From positions 2,108,001-2,172,000 of the forward strand of contig NZ_CP108054.1 in assembly GCF_036173125.1 (NCBI RefSeq): 64,000 bases of DNA. The letters run 5' to 3'. This DNA comes from Streptomyces sp. NBC_00286. Its GTDB lineage: Bacteria > Actinomycetota > Actinomycetes > Streptomycetales > Streptomycetaceae. The notes beneath the pieces are model-generated. The model was not told the origin of the DNA and did no database searches. It worked only from the letters and a program-made list of their open reading frames with translations. Numbering within the stretch: the first letter of the stretch is position 1; each line of letters opens with the position of its first letter. Shown here piece after piece: positions 50,033-58,765 of this stretch. The position numbers and the translations under genes were made by a program.

Positions 50033-52165
50033 GTGAACAAGAACATCCGTGTACGGGCAGCAGGAGCGGGCGCGGCGCTGGCGGTCGTCGCGACAGTGAT
50101 CAGTACGCCGAGCGCGATGGCGGCACCGGCCGCGGCCGACGACGTCACCGCGGCGGTACTCGCGGGCCGCGACGTGACGCTCGACGGCGACACGGTGGTG
50201 ACGGTGCCGGCCGGGAAGACCACGTACAACGGGGTGTTCCGGGGCGAGGGCACGCTCACCGTGCGCGGCTCCGGCACCCTGATCCTGACCAAGGACAGCG
50301 ACTTCACGCTGCCCAAGTCCCGGCAGCGGCAAGCCGTGCGGACGCAGGGCGGCAACCACCCGTACGTCACCACGACCAACCCGGACCCGCCCGCGATCAC
50401 GGTCGAGCGCGGCGCGACCCTGCAGTACGGCAACGGCGGCACCACCGGGCTGATCGGCCACTTCCCGTACAACACCCCGGCGTTCCGGCTCAACCAGAAC
50501 AACGTACGGGTCGACGGCACCCTGCGGCTCTCCCTGACGAGCGCCTACAACCTGGGCACCATCAGCGGCTCCGGGCTGATCGCCCAGCCGAGGTTCCTCT
50601 GGGGCACCTGGGACATCTCGGGCACCCACCCCTTCTCCGGGGTGATCGACAACGGCACACAGGCGAACGCCGGACGACCGGAGTACGCGACGTCACTGCC
50701 CAACATGCGCAAGGTCCTCAACCAGGGCACCTGGACCGTCGACACCCCGCTGGGCCAGACCGTCACCCAGCGCATGGACTTCTACCAGCGCGAGTACGGC
50801 AGCGACATCAACGTCCAGTCGCGGCCCGGCAGCAAGGTCGTCCTGACCGGCCAGTACAGCTGGTCGAACCAGGGCGGCGACACCAACCCCTCACTCAGCG
50901 ACCCCGCCCTCAACTGGACGCCCGCGCACAAGAACATCAACAAGCGCGGCACCAACATCAAGGGCGCCAACGTCCAGTGGGGCGACGGCACCACGAACAA
51001 GATCTTCATGCCAGGCACCGCCGAGACCGTATACATCAACTTGCTGTCGGCCAGGTCCCGTTCACTGCTCACCTTCAACTACAACGGACCCGTGACGCTG
51101 GGCGCCCCGATCGGCGGCGGCGTCTTCCACGACACCCTGTCCGCACCCGGCGCCGGCGACATCGTCATCAAGGGGACGCCGGGCAACGACGTCACCTTCG
51201 CCGCCGTCCAGTACTACAACGGCTCGACGACGGTCGAGAAGGGCGCGGTACTGCGCCTGGGCAGCGGCAAGTCCGGCGGCGACGGCGGCCTGTATACGAA
51301 GGGTGACCTCTACAAGCTCGTCAACGATGGCTCGCTGGTGCTGCGCAATGCAGCCAAGCCGATCACCTTGTCCAAGATCAGCGGCAGCGGCTCGCTTACG
51401 CAGTCGGGGGCGGCGACGAGCACGCTGACGAGCGGCGTGACGTACACGGGCACGACGACGGTCACGAAGGGCACGCTCGCGCTGGATGGGGCAAGCCTGG
51501 AGCGCAGCAAGGGGATCCGGCTTACGTCGTCGGGAGCGCGGCTGGATGTGCGGAAGGCGTCCGGAGGGGTGCTGAACCTGAACTCGTCCCTGTCGGGGAA
51601 GGGCAAGGTCGTCGGGGCGGTGAGCAATACCGGTACGGGGAAGGTCTCCGGCGGGGTGACGGTGACCGGGGACTACACGCAGGGCGGGGGCGGTCAACTG
51701 ACCGTGAAGGACCGGGCGTTGAAGGTCGGGGGCGCGCTGCGGCTGGGCGGGAAGCTGGTGGTCGAGCCGGCCTCCGCGCCTGCTGGGACTCCGTCGAAGA
51801 CGGTCACCGTGATCGACCACACCGGCAAGGCGAAGACGAAGGGCACGTTCAAGGGCCTGAAGGAAGGCGCCAAGGTCAAGCTGGGCAAGACCGAGTACCA
51901 GATCACCTACCGAGGCGGCGACGGCAACGACGTAGTCCTGACCACCGACAAGGCAAGCCCCTCAGCAACCTCCCGCACCGCTCCCCTCCCCTCCGGCAAC
52001 GCCCCAAAGTCCGCCACCACCGCGAACGCGAGCGACGAGGGTTCCATACCGCTCGCGTGGTGGGTGGCCGGGGCGGTTCTGGGTGGCCTGGCGGCGCTGA
52101 TCGTGCCGGTGAGCAGGCGGAGGCGTACGCGTATGGGACGGAGGGGTGGGCGACATGCTGCGTGA
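50033..52165 (+). CDS. Large surface protein with autotransporter-type beta-strand repeats and C-terminal anchor
   Basis: 710 residues from GTG 50033. It has a signal peptide (1-28) and then long beta-rich repeats with the autotransporter-associated pattern (GVFRGEGTLTVRGSGTLILT; TYTGTTTVTKGTLALDGASL; SGSGSLTQSG), so a right-handed beta-helix is likely. A Ser/Thr/Pro-rich spacer precedes a single helix WWVAGAVLGGLAALIVPV and a basic tail RRRRTRMGRRGGR. The architecture suits a membrane- or wall-anchored surface protein in a Gram-positive. No outer-membrane barrel exists, so it is not a true autotransporter. Divergent from the GH43 gene; it may bind or present polysaccharide. Confidence 0.7.
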   Translation: MNKNIRVRAAGAGAALAVVATVISTPSAMAAPAAADDVTAAVLAGRDVTLDGDTVVTVPAGKTTYNGVFRGEGTLTVRGSGTLILTKDSDFTLPKSRQRQAVRTQGGNHPYVTTTNPDPPAITVERGATLQYGNGGTTGLIGHFPYNTPAFRLNQNNVRVDGTLRLSLTSAYNLGTISGSGLIAQPRFLWGTWDISGTHPFSGVIDNGTQANAGRPEYATSLPNMRKVLNQGTWTVDTPLGQTVTQRMDFYQREYGSDINVQSRPGSKVVLTGQYSWSNQGGDTNPSLSDPALNWTPAHKNINKRGTNIKGANVQWGDGTTNKIFMPGTAETVYINLLSARSRSLLTFNYNGPVTLGAPIGGGVFHDTLSAPGAGDIVIKGTPGNDVTFAAVQYYNGSTTVEKGAVLRLGSGKSGGDGGLYTKGDLYKLVNDGSLVLRNAAKPITLSKISGSGSLTQSGAATSTLTSGVTYTGTTTVTKGTLALDGASLERSKGIRLTSSGARLDVRKASGGVLNLNSSLSGKGKVVGAVSNTGTGKVSGGVTVTGDYTQGGGGQLTVKDRALKVGGALRLGGKLVVEPASAPAGTPSKTVTVIDHTGKAKTKGTFKGLKEGAKVKLGKTEYQITYRGGDGNDVVLTTDKASPSATSRTAPLPSGNAPKSATTANASDEGSIPLAWWVAGAVLGGLAALIVPVSRRRRTRMGRRGGRHAA

Positions 52166-52275
52166 CCCGTCGTGGACAAGGTCCCCGCACGTCACCGATG
52201 CGACCGGGACACGCTGCGACCGCCGCGGCCTGGCGGTTCGGCGCCCCGGGTGCTCGGCCGCGGCCCCGTTTCCCG

Positions 52276-53208
52276 CTAGGACAGCGTTTCGGCGACCACG
52301 GACGCCGCTTCCGCGATCAGTTTGTTGTCGTGGACGTCCTCCGCCTTCCCACAGTTCGTCAGGATCGCCATGACGATGGGGGCGGAGTCGGGGGGCCACA
52401 CGACGGCGATGTCGTTGCGGGCCCCGTAGCCGCTGCCGCTGCCGGTCTTGTCGCCGACCACCCAGCCCTCGGGCACCCCGGCCCGGATGACCTCGTTCCC
52501 GGTGGTGTTGGTCTTCAGCCACGTCGCGAGCTGGGCGCGCTCGCGCTTGCGGAGGACGTCTCCGAGAACGTACGCGCGCAGGTCCTTGGCGAGCGCCCGC
52601 GGGGTGGTCGTGTCCCGGGTCTCGCCCGGCACCCAGTCGCTCAGGTGGGGCTCGATGCGCTCCATCAGGGTGACCTTGTCGCCCAGCTTTCTGAGGTCCG
52701 CCTCGAGCCCTTTGGGGCCGCCGAGTGTGTCGAACAGCAGGTTGGCTGCGGTGTTGTCGCTGTAGCGGACGGCGGCGTCACACAGCTCGCGCAGGGTCAT
52801 CCCGGTCTCGACGTGCTTCTCGGTGATGGGCGAGTTGGCGACCAGGTCGTCAGTGGAGTACTTGATCACCTTGTTCATGCCGTTCAGGGAGTACTTCCGC
52901 AGCACGGCGCCGGCTTCGAGCGCCTTGAACGTGGAGTGGTAGCCGAATCGCTCGCCGTCCCGGTGGGCCACCTCGCGCCCGGTGCCGGTGTCGATGGCGT
53001 AGACACCGAGCCGGGCGTCGAACTTGCGCTCCAGTTCCTTTAATTCGCCGGTGAACGAGGTCGTCGCCGCGATTGGGGTCGTCGTCACGGCGGACCGCGC
53101 CGACGACGAGGCCGAGGAACCGTCCTGGCCACAGGCGACGAGCGGGACGACGAGGGCGAGTGCGGCGAGCGCACCGCGAAGGGCGCGGCGGGCATGGGCG
53201 TGTTGCAT
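52276..53208 (-). CDS. bla: Class A beta-lactamase lipoprotein
   Basis: 310 residues from ATG 53208 with GGAGGTTGGACC ahead. The signal ends LVVPLVACG, a lipobox. Catalytic motifs are complete: S92-T-F-K95, S150-D-N152, the omega loop [20 protein letters not shown] with E186, and K254-T-G256. It hydrolyses beta-lactams at the cell surface. Codon 56 is TTA (53041-53043), implying bldA-dependent expression. The gene is divergent from a LysR regulator, with a palindrome between them, as in the blaL/blaA system of S. cacaoi. Confidence 0.93.
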   Translation of the reverse strand: MQHAHARRALRGALAALALVVPLVACGQDGSSASSSARSAVTTTPIAATTSFTGELKELERKFDARLGVYAIDTGTGREVAHRDGERFGYHSTFKALEAGAVLRKYSLNGMNKVIKYSTDDLVANSPITEKHVETGMTLRELCDAAVRYSDNTAANLLFDTLGGPKGLEADLRKLGDKVTLMERIEPHLSDWVPGETRDTTTPRALAKDLRAYVLGDVLRKRERAQLATWLKTNTTGNEVIRAGVPEGWVVGDKTGSGSGYGARNDIAVVWPPDSAPIVMAILTNCGKAEDVHDNKLIAEAASVVAETLS

Positions 53209-53293
53209 GGTCCAACCTCCTGGGTGGTCATGAGTTCGGGGATCACCCTCACCGGCAGGCGGCCATGCGGTCCAATACGCGAACGCGCCGTTC

Positions 53294-53310
53294 CATGCCG
53301 ATTCGGCATG
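53294..53310. promoter_or_regulatory. LysR-type operator CATGCCGA-T-TCGGCATG
   Basis: 8-bp perfect arms with a single-base spacer, containing a T-N11-A signature, in the divergent gap between the beta-lactamase and the LysR gene. A weaker dyad GCCA-TGGATC-TGGC follows at about 53319-53332. Both are probable binding sites for the LysR protein. Confidence 0.7.
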
Positions 53311-53345
53311 AGAACGGGCCATGGATCTGGCATAAGGTTCCGGCT

Positions 53346-54236
53346 GTGGATCTGGTGGGAGCGTGTCGTGCGTTCGTCAGCGTGAGCGAGCACGGCGGTT
53401 TCACCGTCGGGGCGGCCGCCGCCCAGATGTCCCAGTCCGTGGCCAGCCGTCGCGTCGCCGCCCTGGAGGAACGCTTCGGTGAGCCGTTGTTCGAACGCAC
53501 GTCACGACGGGCCGTTCTCACCCCCTTCGGCCGGGACATGCTGCCGACGGCCAGGCAACTCGTGCAGGCGGCCGACGTGCTGCTGCACGAGGCGGAGGCC
53601 GCCAAGCGCAAGCCGTGGCGGCTCGCGGTGCCCGGCATCTGCTCCACGGCCGGTCTCGCCCGCCTCGTCGCCGAGGCACGCGGGCACGGCGTCACCCTCG
53701 ATCTGCGCGTCGCGGGACCGACGCAGCGCACGGAGCTCCTCCACGCACAGCAAGTGCGGGCCGCGCTGCTCGCGGTGCCGCCGGACGACGCGAAGTGGTC
53801 CGTGCCGCTCGGGCTCGGCGGTGCCCGGAAACCGGGCGTGAAGCGCGTCTATCTCGAAACACTGCGGGTCGGAAGAGCGTCCTCCGGCCCTGCCCGCCGC
53901 GTCTGGATCCAGCCGGAGGACGACGTGCCGCACATCCGCGACCCGCTGACGCGCCTGCGCGACGCGGTCGGCCTGCGGCCCACACAACTCGTCGCCGCAC
54001 CCGACCTGACGACCGCCGCGGCGGAAGTCCTGTGCTCACGCGACCTGTTGCTGTGCTCCCCCGCCCAGGCCGAGGAACTCGACCTGGCCTGGCGGCCCAT
54101 CGGCGAGATCACGATCAGCCGGGGCTTCGCCCTCGCCGCCGCCGGAGACGGCAATCCACAGCTCATCGAAGCGCGCCTGGGCGATGCCGTCGCCCGCTGT
54201 CTGGGCGCGGGAACCTCAGAAAGGGAAGGGACTTGA
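53346..54236 (+). CDS. blaA: LysR-family activator of beta-lactamase (BlaA/AmpR-like)
   Basis: 296 residues from GTG 53346. The N-terminal winged helix is clear: [52 protein letters not shown]. The C-terminal effector domain is diverged. Location between bla and the penicillin-recognition homologue reproduces the S. cacaoi bla regulatory locus, where BlaA activates the lactamase gene and binds between the divergent promoters. Its stop overlaps the TTG start of the next gene. Confidence 0.85.
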   Translation: MDLVGACRAFVSVSEHGGFTVGAAAAQMSQSVASRRVAALEERFGEPLFERTSRRAVLTPFGRDMLPTARQLVQAADVLLHEAEAAKRKPWRLAVPGICSTAGLARLVAEARGHGVTLDLRVAGPTQRTELLHAQQVRAALLAVPPDDAKWSVPLGLGGARKPGVKRVYLETLRVGRASSGPARRVWIQPEDDVPHIRDPLTRLRDAVGLRPTQLVAAPDLTTAAAEVLCSRDLLLCSPAQAEELDLAWRPIGEITISRGFALAAAGDGNPQLIEARLGDAVARCLGAGTSEREGT

Positions 54237-55135
54237 ACACCGAGGCACTACTGCACGACCTGCGTGGACAACTGCGCGACGGCGGCCTGCACGGCTGCCT
54301 GCTCGTGCGGGACCTGCACACGGGAGAGGAGCTGGGAATCGAGCCGGACACCCAACTGCCGTCCGCGTCCCTGGTCAAGGTCCCGCTCGCGCTGGCCACG
54401 CTCGAACGCGTCCGACGGGGCGAGCTCGACGGAGCGACGCCCCTCGACGTGCCACCCGGGCGGATCACCACAGTCGGCCCCATCGGGCTGAGCCGGTTTC
54501 GCCACCCCGCCCGGATCGCGGTCGACGACCTCCTCTACCTGAGCACCTGCCTGAGTGACAGCCACGCCGCCGACGCGCTGTTCGGCCTCACCCCGCCCGC
54601 CCGGGTCGCCGACATCCTCCACGAGCTCGGCCTGCGCGACATCACCGTCCGGCACACCATGAACGAGCTCATGGACACCCCCGTCGAGCGCTTCGACGCC
54701 GCCGACGTCCATCTCGCCCACGCCCTCGCCATCGACGCCGGCACCAGCGGCCGCGGACACCGGGTGCCGCAGCTCGACACCACCCGCGCCAACACCGGCA
54801 GCGCACGCGCCTGGGCCGAACTGCTCCAGGCCCTGTGGACACCGTCGAAGATCCACCCCGAGGTGGCCGAGCACGTACGCGACCTCATGGCCCACAACGT
54901 GCTCCGGCACCGGCTCGCCCCTGACTTCAGCTCCGACGCCACCACCTGGTCCTCCAAGACCGGCACGCTCCTGAACCTCCGCCACGAGATCGGTGTCGTC
55001 GAGCACTCCGACGGTCAGGCCTTCGCCATCGCCGCCCTTACGGAATCACTCGTTCCGGCCAGTTCCCAGCCCGGTGCCGAGGCCCTCATGGCACAGGTCG
55101 CCCGCACACTCCGTGACCACCTGCGACAGCTCTAG
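54233..55135 (+). CDS. blaB: Cytosolic serine beta-lactamase-like regulator (BlaB homologue)
   Basis: 300 residues from TTG 54233, which overlaps the LysR stop, with AAGGGAAGGG ahead. It looks like a class A beta-lactamase without a signal peptide: S46-L-V-K49 matches the SxxK motif, S108-D-S110 replaces SDN, and K242-T-G244 is intact. In S. cacaoi, BlaB resembles serine beta-lactamases but is a cytosolic protein needed with BlaA for induction, without measurable lactamase activity. A sensing role for beta-lactam or a muropeptide is inferred from this match. Confidence 0.82.
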   Translation: MNTEALLHDLRGQLRDGGLHGCLLVRDLHTGEELGIEPDTQLPSASLVKVPLALATLERVRRGELDGATPLDVPPGRITTVGPIGLSRFRHPARIAVDDLLYLSTCLSDSHAADALFGLTPPARVADILHELGLRDITVRHTMNELMDTPVERFDAADVHLAHALAIDAGTSGRGHRVPQLDTTRANTGSARAWAELLQALWTPSKIHPEVAEHVRDLMAHNVLRHRLAPDFSSDATTWSSKTGTLLNLRHEIGVVEHSDGQAFAIAALTESLVPASSQPGAEALMAQVARTLRDHLRQL

Positions 55136-55359
55136 CGGCGCAGGCCGTCGTCGCCCCACTCCCCCGTCCCCGGTTCGTCCGATCAGCGGAGCGTTGCCTG
55201 CCGCAACGTGATGCCATGGCGTGACCGGAGCCGCCTGATAAGAAACTCGGCAGCTCAAACGGCACCGCATCGCCGCGTCACGCCGCCGCCCAAAGCACTG
55301 CGCCGACGACCTGGCCCTCGAAGGGCACGCCTTCGGCTGCCTCTCTCTACTGGCCGCGG

Positions 55360-55596
55360 ATGAACGTGGAGTTGGTGGAGGCGGCCCTGTCTGCGTCGGG
55401 GCGTTCCTTGGTGGTGCGGGGAGAGCGGGAGGTGGACGACGACCTGGTGCGGGAGGTGACCGGGGTTCTGACGTCGTTCTGTGCGCGGCTGTACGGGCGG
55501 CGCTCCGCGCGCCACCGGGCCGGGGTGGCGCCGGCGGCTGCCGCTGCGGCCGATGGCGGACCGGCGGGAACGGAAGTTCTTGGGCCGAATGGGTGA
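55360..55596 (+). pseudogene. C-terminal fragment of an IS607-type serine recombinase TnpA
   Basis: Residues VELVEAALSASGRSLVV followed by EVDDDLVREVTGVLTSFCARLYGRRSARHRA match the end of IS607 TnpA proteins, where this segment follows the resolvase catalytic domain. The sequence upstream (before about 55355) has no homology to the missing part, so the 5' portion was lost. After the alignable part the frame continues with Ala/Gly-rich residues to the stop at 55596. Confidence 0.65.
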
Positions 55597-55652
55597 CCTT
55601 GTGCTGCTGGGGTCGTTAGCCCTGTCGACGGACTCGGATACAGGGGGGTGGG

Positions 55653-57407
55653 GTGGTGGCTGCGGGGTCGGTGGTGCGTTCGGTGTCGGGGTTGCGGGTG
55701 CTGGCCCCGCCCCGGCTGGCGGAGCATTCCGGGGCGATGGCGATCCGTACCCGGCTGCACCTGTCCCGGCGTGACGAACGGGTACTGGCCGAACTCGGGG
55801 AATTTCTCGGCGAGTTGGCGAGCCGGGATCTGGCCGAACGCATCTTCCTGGGGGCGGGGCACACCACGGAGGATTTCGCTCAGCGCAAGCGGGAGCTGAC
55901 CGCACTGTCGTCGTCGCGGTGGGCGGGCACCATCACCCGGGGCAGTAACGATCAGTGGGCGCTGGCCCGCCGCGCCCAGGCCGCACACCTGGCGGAGCTG
56001 GAACAGGCCATCGCCACGGTGTCCGCGCGGCTTGCCGTCCCCGTCGGTGCCTGCCACAGCACGACCCGTATCGAGGGCTATCCCAGCCAGGCCGCCCGGG
56101 CGGCCAAGCAGCGCCGCCTGGCCCACCTTCAGGCCGAGGCCGCCCGGGTACGGGCGGCGTGGGAGCAGGGCCATGTGCGGGTGGTGCGCGGCGGCCGCAG
56201 ACTCCTGCACACCCGGCTGCACCTGGAGCAGGCCGGGCTGGACCAGGCGCAGTGGCGGCGCCGGTGGCGCGAGGCGCGCACCCGCATCGAGGCGGACGGG
56301 GAGAGCGGCAAACGCCACGGCAACCAGAGCATCCAGATCACCCTCGACGGCGCGATCACGATCAAGCTGCCGCCCGAACTCGCCGCCCGCCACGCGCCGT
56401 GGTGCGACGCTCATGGCCGCTACCCGCTCGATGCACGGTGCGCGTTCGCCTACCGCGACCGTCAGTGGCGGGCCCAGGCAGGCGCCCACCGCGCGGTCGG
56501 CTACCGCATCGCCTTCGAGGACGGGCGCTGCTACCTGACCGCCTCCTTCACCCCGGCCCGCCCCGACCTGCCCGACGGCGTGGACGACGCGGCGCTGATG
56601 GCCGCCGCCCGGGCGGGCGGGGTGATCGGCATCGACCACAACAGCGATCACCTGGCGGCCTGGCGGCTGGATGCGCACGGCAACCCGACGGGCCGCCCGC
56701 ACCGGATCGACGTCGACTACACCGGCACCAGCAGCCGCCGGGACGCCCAGGTGCGGCACGCCTGCTCGCGGTTGATCCGCCTCGCGAAGGAGTCCGGGGC
56801 CACCGCGCTGGTCATCGAGGACCTCGGCTTCGACACCGGCCGCGAGTCCTGCGGCTGGAACGGCCGGTCCGGGATGGCGTTCCGGCGCACGGTGGCGGGG
56901 ATGCCGGTGGCGAAGTTCGCGGCCCGGCTGGTGGCGATGGCGCACCGCGCCCACCTCGCCGTGATCGTGGTGGATCCGGCGTACTCCAGCCGGTGGGGCG
57001 CCCGGCACTGGAAGCGCGCCACCAGTACCAAGAGGGAGAAGACTTCCGGTCATCAGGCTGCGGCCGTGGTGATCGGCAGGCGCGGCCAGGGGCTGGGCGC
57101 GCGGCGCAGGGCAGAGAAGACCGTACCCCGCAAGCAGACGGAAGCCGTTCCCGCCCACCCCGTCAGGGAGGGCAGGCGGTGCGCGACGACGCACCCCGGG
57201 ACCGGTACGGAAGACCATCGCCCACCCGCGTTCACCACCCAGTCCGACCCCGACCGCACCCCCACGGCCCGAGCGCGCCCGGAGGATCGTGCACACGATG
57301 CACGCCGCCGAAGACCCCACGCGACGGCCGAGTCCGCCCAACACCGTTCGGAGCGGGCCACTGACGTGCAGACCTGGACGCAGGACTCACTACCACTCAG
57401 TGACTAG
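55653..57407 (+). CDS. TnpB-related RuvC-fold protein with altered third catalytic site
   Basis: 584 residues from GTG 55653. The RuvC parts are GVIGIDHNSDHLAAWRLD (D328) and TALVIEDLGF (E389), the first two acids of TnpB/Cas12-type nucleases. At the third position the usual D within DRD-NAA reads TSGHQAAAVVIGRRG, with His467 where Asp is expected, and the CxxC zinc finger normally before it is not visible. It belongs to the actinobacterial group annotated as TnpB-related. Cleavage activity is therefore doubtful. A long Arg/Thr/Pro-rich tail (about 480-584) looks disordered. It might act as an RNA-guided binding protein or be decaying. Confidence 0.7.
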   Translation: MVAAGSVVRSVSGLRVLAPPRLAEHSGAMAIRTRLHLSRRDERVLAELGEFLGELASRDLAERIFLGAGHTTEDFAQRKRELTALSSSRWAGTITRGSNDQWALARRAQAAHLAELEQAIATVSARLAVPVGACHSTTRIEGYPSQAARAAKQRRLAHLQAEAARVRAAWEQGHVRVVRGGRRLLHTRLHLEQAGLDQAQWRRRWREARTRIEADGESGKRHGNQSIQITLDGAITIKLPPELAARHAPWCDAHGRYPLDARCAFAYRDRQWRAQAGAHRAVGYRIAFEDGRCYLTASFTPARPDLPDGVDDAALMAAARAGGVIGIDHNSDHLAAWRLDAHGNPTGRPHRIDVDYTGTSSRRDAQVRHACSRLIRLAKESGATALVIEDLGFDTGRESCGWNGRSGMAFRRTVAGMPVAKFAARLVAMAHRAHLAVIVVDPAYSSRWGARHWKRATSTKREKTSGHQAAAVVIGRRGQGLGARRRAEKTVPRKQTEAVPAHPVREGRRCATTHPGTGTEDHRPPAFTTQSDPDRTPTARARPEDRAHDARRRRPHATAESAQHRSERATDVQTWTQDSLPLSD

Positions 57408-57488
57408 GAACGGTACCGGAAGGTCGGCGTGTCCCATCCATGGGATGAGGCGCCGCTGTACGACTGCATGATCCGCGAGCTGCGCTGA
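57408..57488 (+). pseudogene. C-terminal remnant of an interrupted gene
   Basis: The frame is open from just after a stop at 57405 and reads ERYRKVGVSHPWDEAPLYDC, then MIRELR and TGA. It has no start codon of its own and reads as a natural protein end directly beside the TnpB-like gene, so it is probably the tail of a gene broken by the element. The family is not recognised. Confidence 0.4.
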
Positions 57489-57559
57489 GGTAGCGTGCTG
57501 CCGCATGTTGCGAACCCGAGGACCAGGCGGGGCGGCGACCAGGACGTACTCCTCATCGG

Positions 57560-57670
57560 CGAGCGGCATCGAGTCCAGAGCGCGGGCGCCGGGAGCTGGA
57601 GTGCATCCGCTACGCGATCCTCCCCCACTGCCTTAAGGGCGTGGGCGGTACTTTCATCGCCGAGGCGTGA
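57560..57670 (+). pseudogene. Short protein-like remnant before the HD gene
   Basis: A frame reading RRELECIRYAILPHCLKGVGG then TFIAEA and TGA (57668-57670) looks like a genuine protein end but lacks a start. An adjacent frame (QDVLLIGERH) seems to belong to it through a frameshift near 57560. It is either a decayed gene or an unusual short ORF. Together with the 57408-57488 tail it marks a damaged locus. Confidence 0.3.
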
Positions 57671-57683
57671 GAGGAGTCCGACG

Positions 57684-58265
57684 GTGGCCGAAGACCTGTC
57701 CGCAGTGGCGCGCTTCCTGTACGAGGCGGGGACGTTGAAGCAGACCAAGCGCACCGGCTGGTGGATGGCCGGCGTACGCGACCCGGAGTCGGTGGCAGAG
57801 CACTCCTGGCGTACCGCTCTGCTTGCGACGATCATCGCGAAGCTCGAAGGCGCCGATCCCGCGCGGGCCGCGTACCTCGCGGTGTGGCACGACTCCCAGG
57901 AGACGCGGACCGGTGACGTGAACCACCTCGGAAAGAAGTACGCCACCGAGGCGGACCCCCAGGCGGTCACTGCCGACCAGGTCGCCGGCATGCCCGAGAT
58001 CCTGGCCTCGGCCGTGCGGGAACTCGTCGCCGAATATGAGGCGAAGGAATCCGCCGAGGCGATCTGCGCCCGGGATGCCGACAAACTGGAGTGCATGATC
58101 CAGGGCATCGAGTACAAGGCCCAGGGCTACGAGAACGCGCAGCGCTGGATCGACAACAGCCGCAGCCGGCTCACCACCAAGTCGGCAAATGAACTCGCCG
58201 ACGCGGTGCTCGCGACCGGGTCCCTGGACTGGCTCCGCACTGCACTCGGCGAGAGACAGAGCTGA
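57684..58265 (+). CDS. HD-domain phosphohydrolase (YfbR-like)
   Basis: 193 residues from GTG 57684, with GAGGAG at 7 nt. The HD motif residues are in ESVAEHSWRTALLATII, then WHDSQETRTGDVNH and the later ICARDADKLECMIQGIEYKA, giving the H...HD...D metal-binding set. The closest functional analogues are 5'-deoxynucleotidases of the YfbR type, acting on dNMPs. It is followed within 8 bases by an ASCH gene, so the pair is probably one operon. The sequence upstream is gene debris. Confidence 0.85.
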   Translation: MAEDLSAVARFLYEAGTLKQTKRTGWWMAGVRDPESVAEHSWRTALLATIIAKLEGADPARAAYLAVWHDSQETRTGDVNHLGKKYATEADPQAVTADQVAGMPEILASAVRELVAEYEAKESAEAICARDADKLECMIQGIEYKAQGYENAQRWIDNSRSRLTTKSANELADAVLATGSLDWLRTALGERQS

Positions 58266-58273
58266 CCTACGCC

Positions 58274-58630
58274 ATGACCGACAGCACCGCCCGCGTCCGC
58301 GAACTCAACCTCTACCGCCAGTACTTCGACCTCGTCGCCGCGGGCACCAAGACCATCGAGGTGCGGGTGAAATACCCGCACCTCGCCGACCTCGCCGCAG
58401 GCGACGTCATCCGCTTCCGCATCAAGGGCACCGACGAGACCTGCGAGGTCAAGGTCAAACGGGTCACCGAGTACCCCGACTTCGAGACCCTGCTCGACGG
58501 CGAGGGACCGGTCAACGTCAACCCGACCGCCACCCGCGACCAACAGCTCGCCGACATCCGCGCCATCTACCCGCCCGAGAAGGAAGCCCTCGGCGCTCTC
58601 GCTATCGAAATCGAAGGCGCCACGCCGTAA
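58274..58630 (+). CDS. ASCH-domain protein
   Basis: 118 residues. The ASCH fold is indicated by LNLYRQYFDLVAAGTKTIEVRVKYPHLADLAAGDVIRFRI, where KTIEVR and GDVIRF are the conserved parts. ASCH domains bind nucleic acid, and one member (YqfB) is an N4-acetylcytidine amidohydrolase. A role in nucleotide or RNA-base repair with the adjacent HD phosphohydrolase is inferred. No clear ribosome binding site; translational coupling is likely. Confidence 0.82.
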   Translation: MTDSTARVRELNLYRQYFDLVAAGTKTIEVRVKYPHLADLAAGDVIRFRIKGTDETCEVKVKRVTEYPDFETLLDGEGPVNVNPTATRDQQLADIRAIYPPEKEALGALAIEIEGATP

Positions 58631-58765
58631 GCGCGAGTGCGGAGCTCGATGGTGGAACACCCCGCGGAGCTCCATGACGCGGGCGCGGAAGACGTCACCC
58701 CAACGAGCGACGGGCTCCCAGAAGCATCTGACCGTTCGGGCCCGCCCGGTGTCGGCAGGTGTGGG

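Larger units (their letters stand above)
55355..57407 (+). mobile_element. IS607-family relic: truncated tnpA plus TnpB-related ORF
   Basis: The layout is the tail of a serine recombinase (55360-55596) followed after 56 bases by a TnpB-like ORF, the gene order of IS607 elements. The recombinase lacks its N-terminal catalytic domain, so the element should not move by itself. Immediately right of it, frames at 57408-57488 and 57560-57670 are open as protein tails without starts, suggesting insertion into or deletion of a host gene. No terminal repeats are expected for IS607, and none were seen. Confidence 0.6.

Noticed and set aside
55347..57344. 665-codon minus-strand ORF opposite the TnpB-like gene
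   Set aside because: RuvC motifs are on the plus strand; the minus frame shows only compositional bias.
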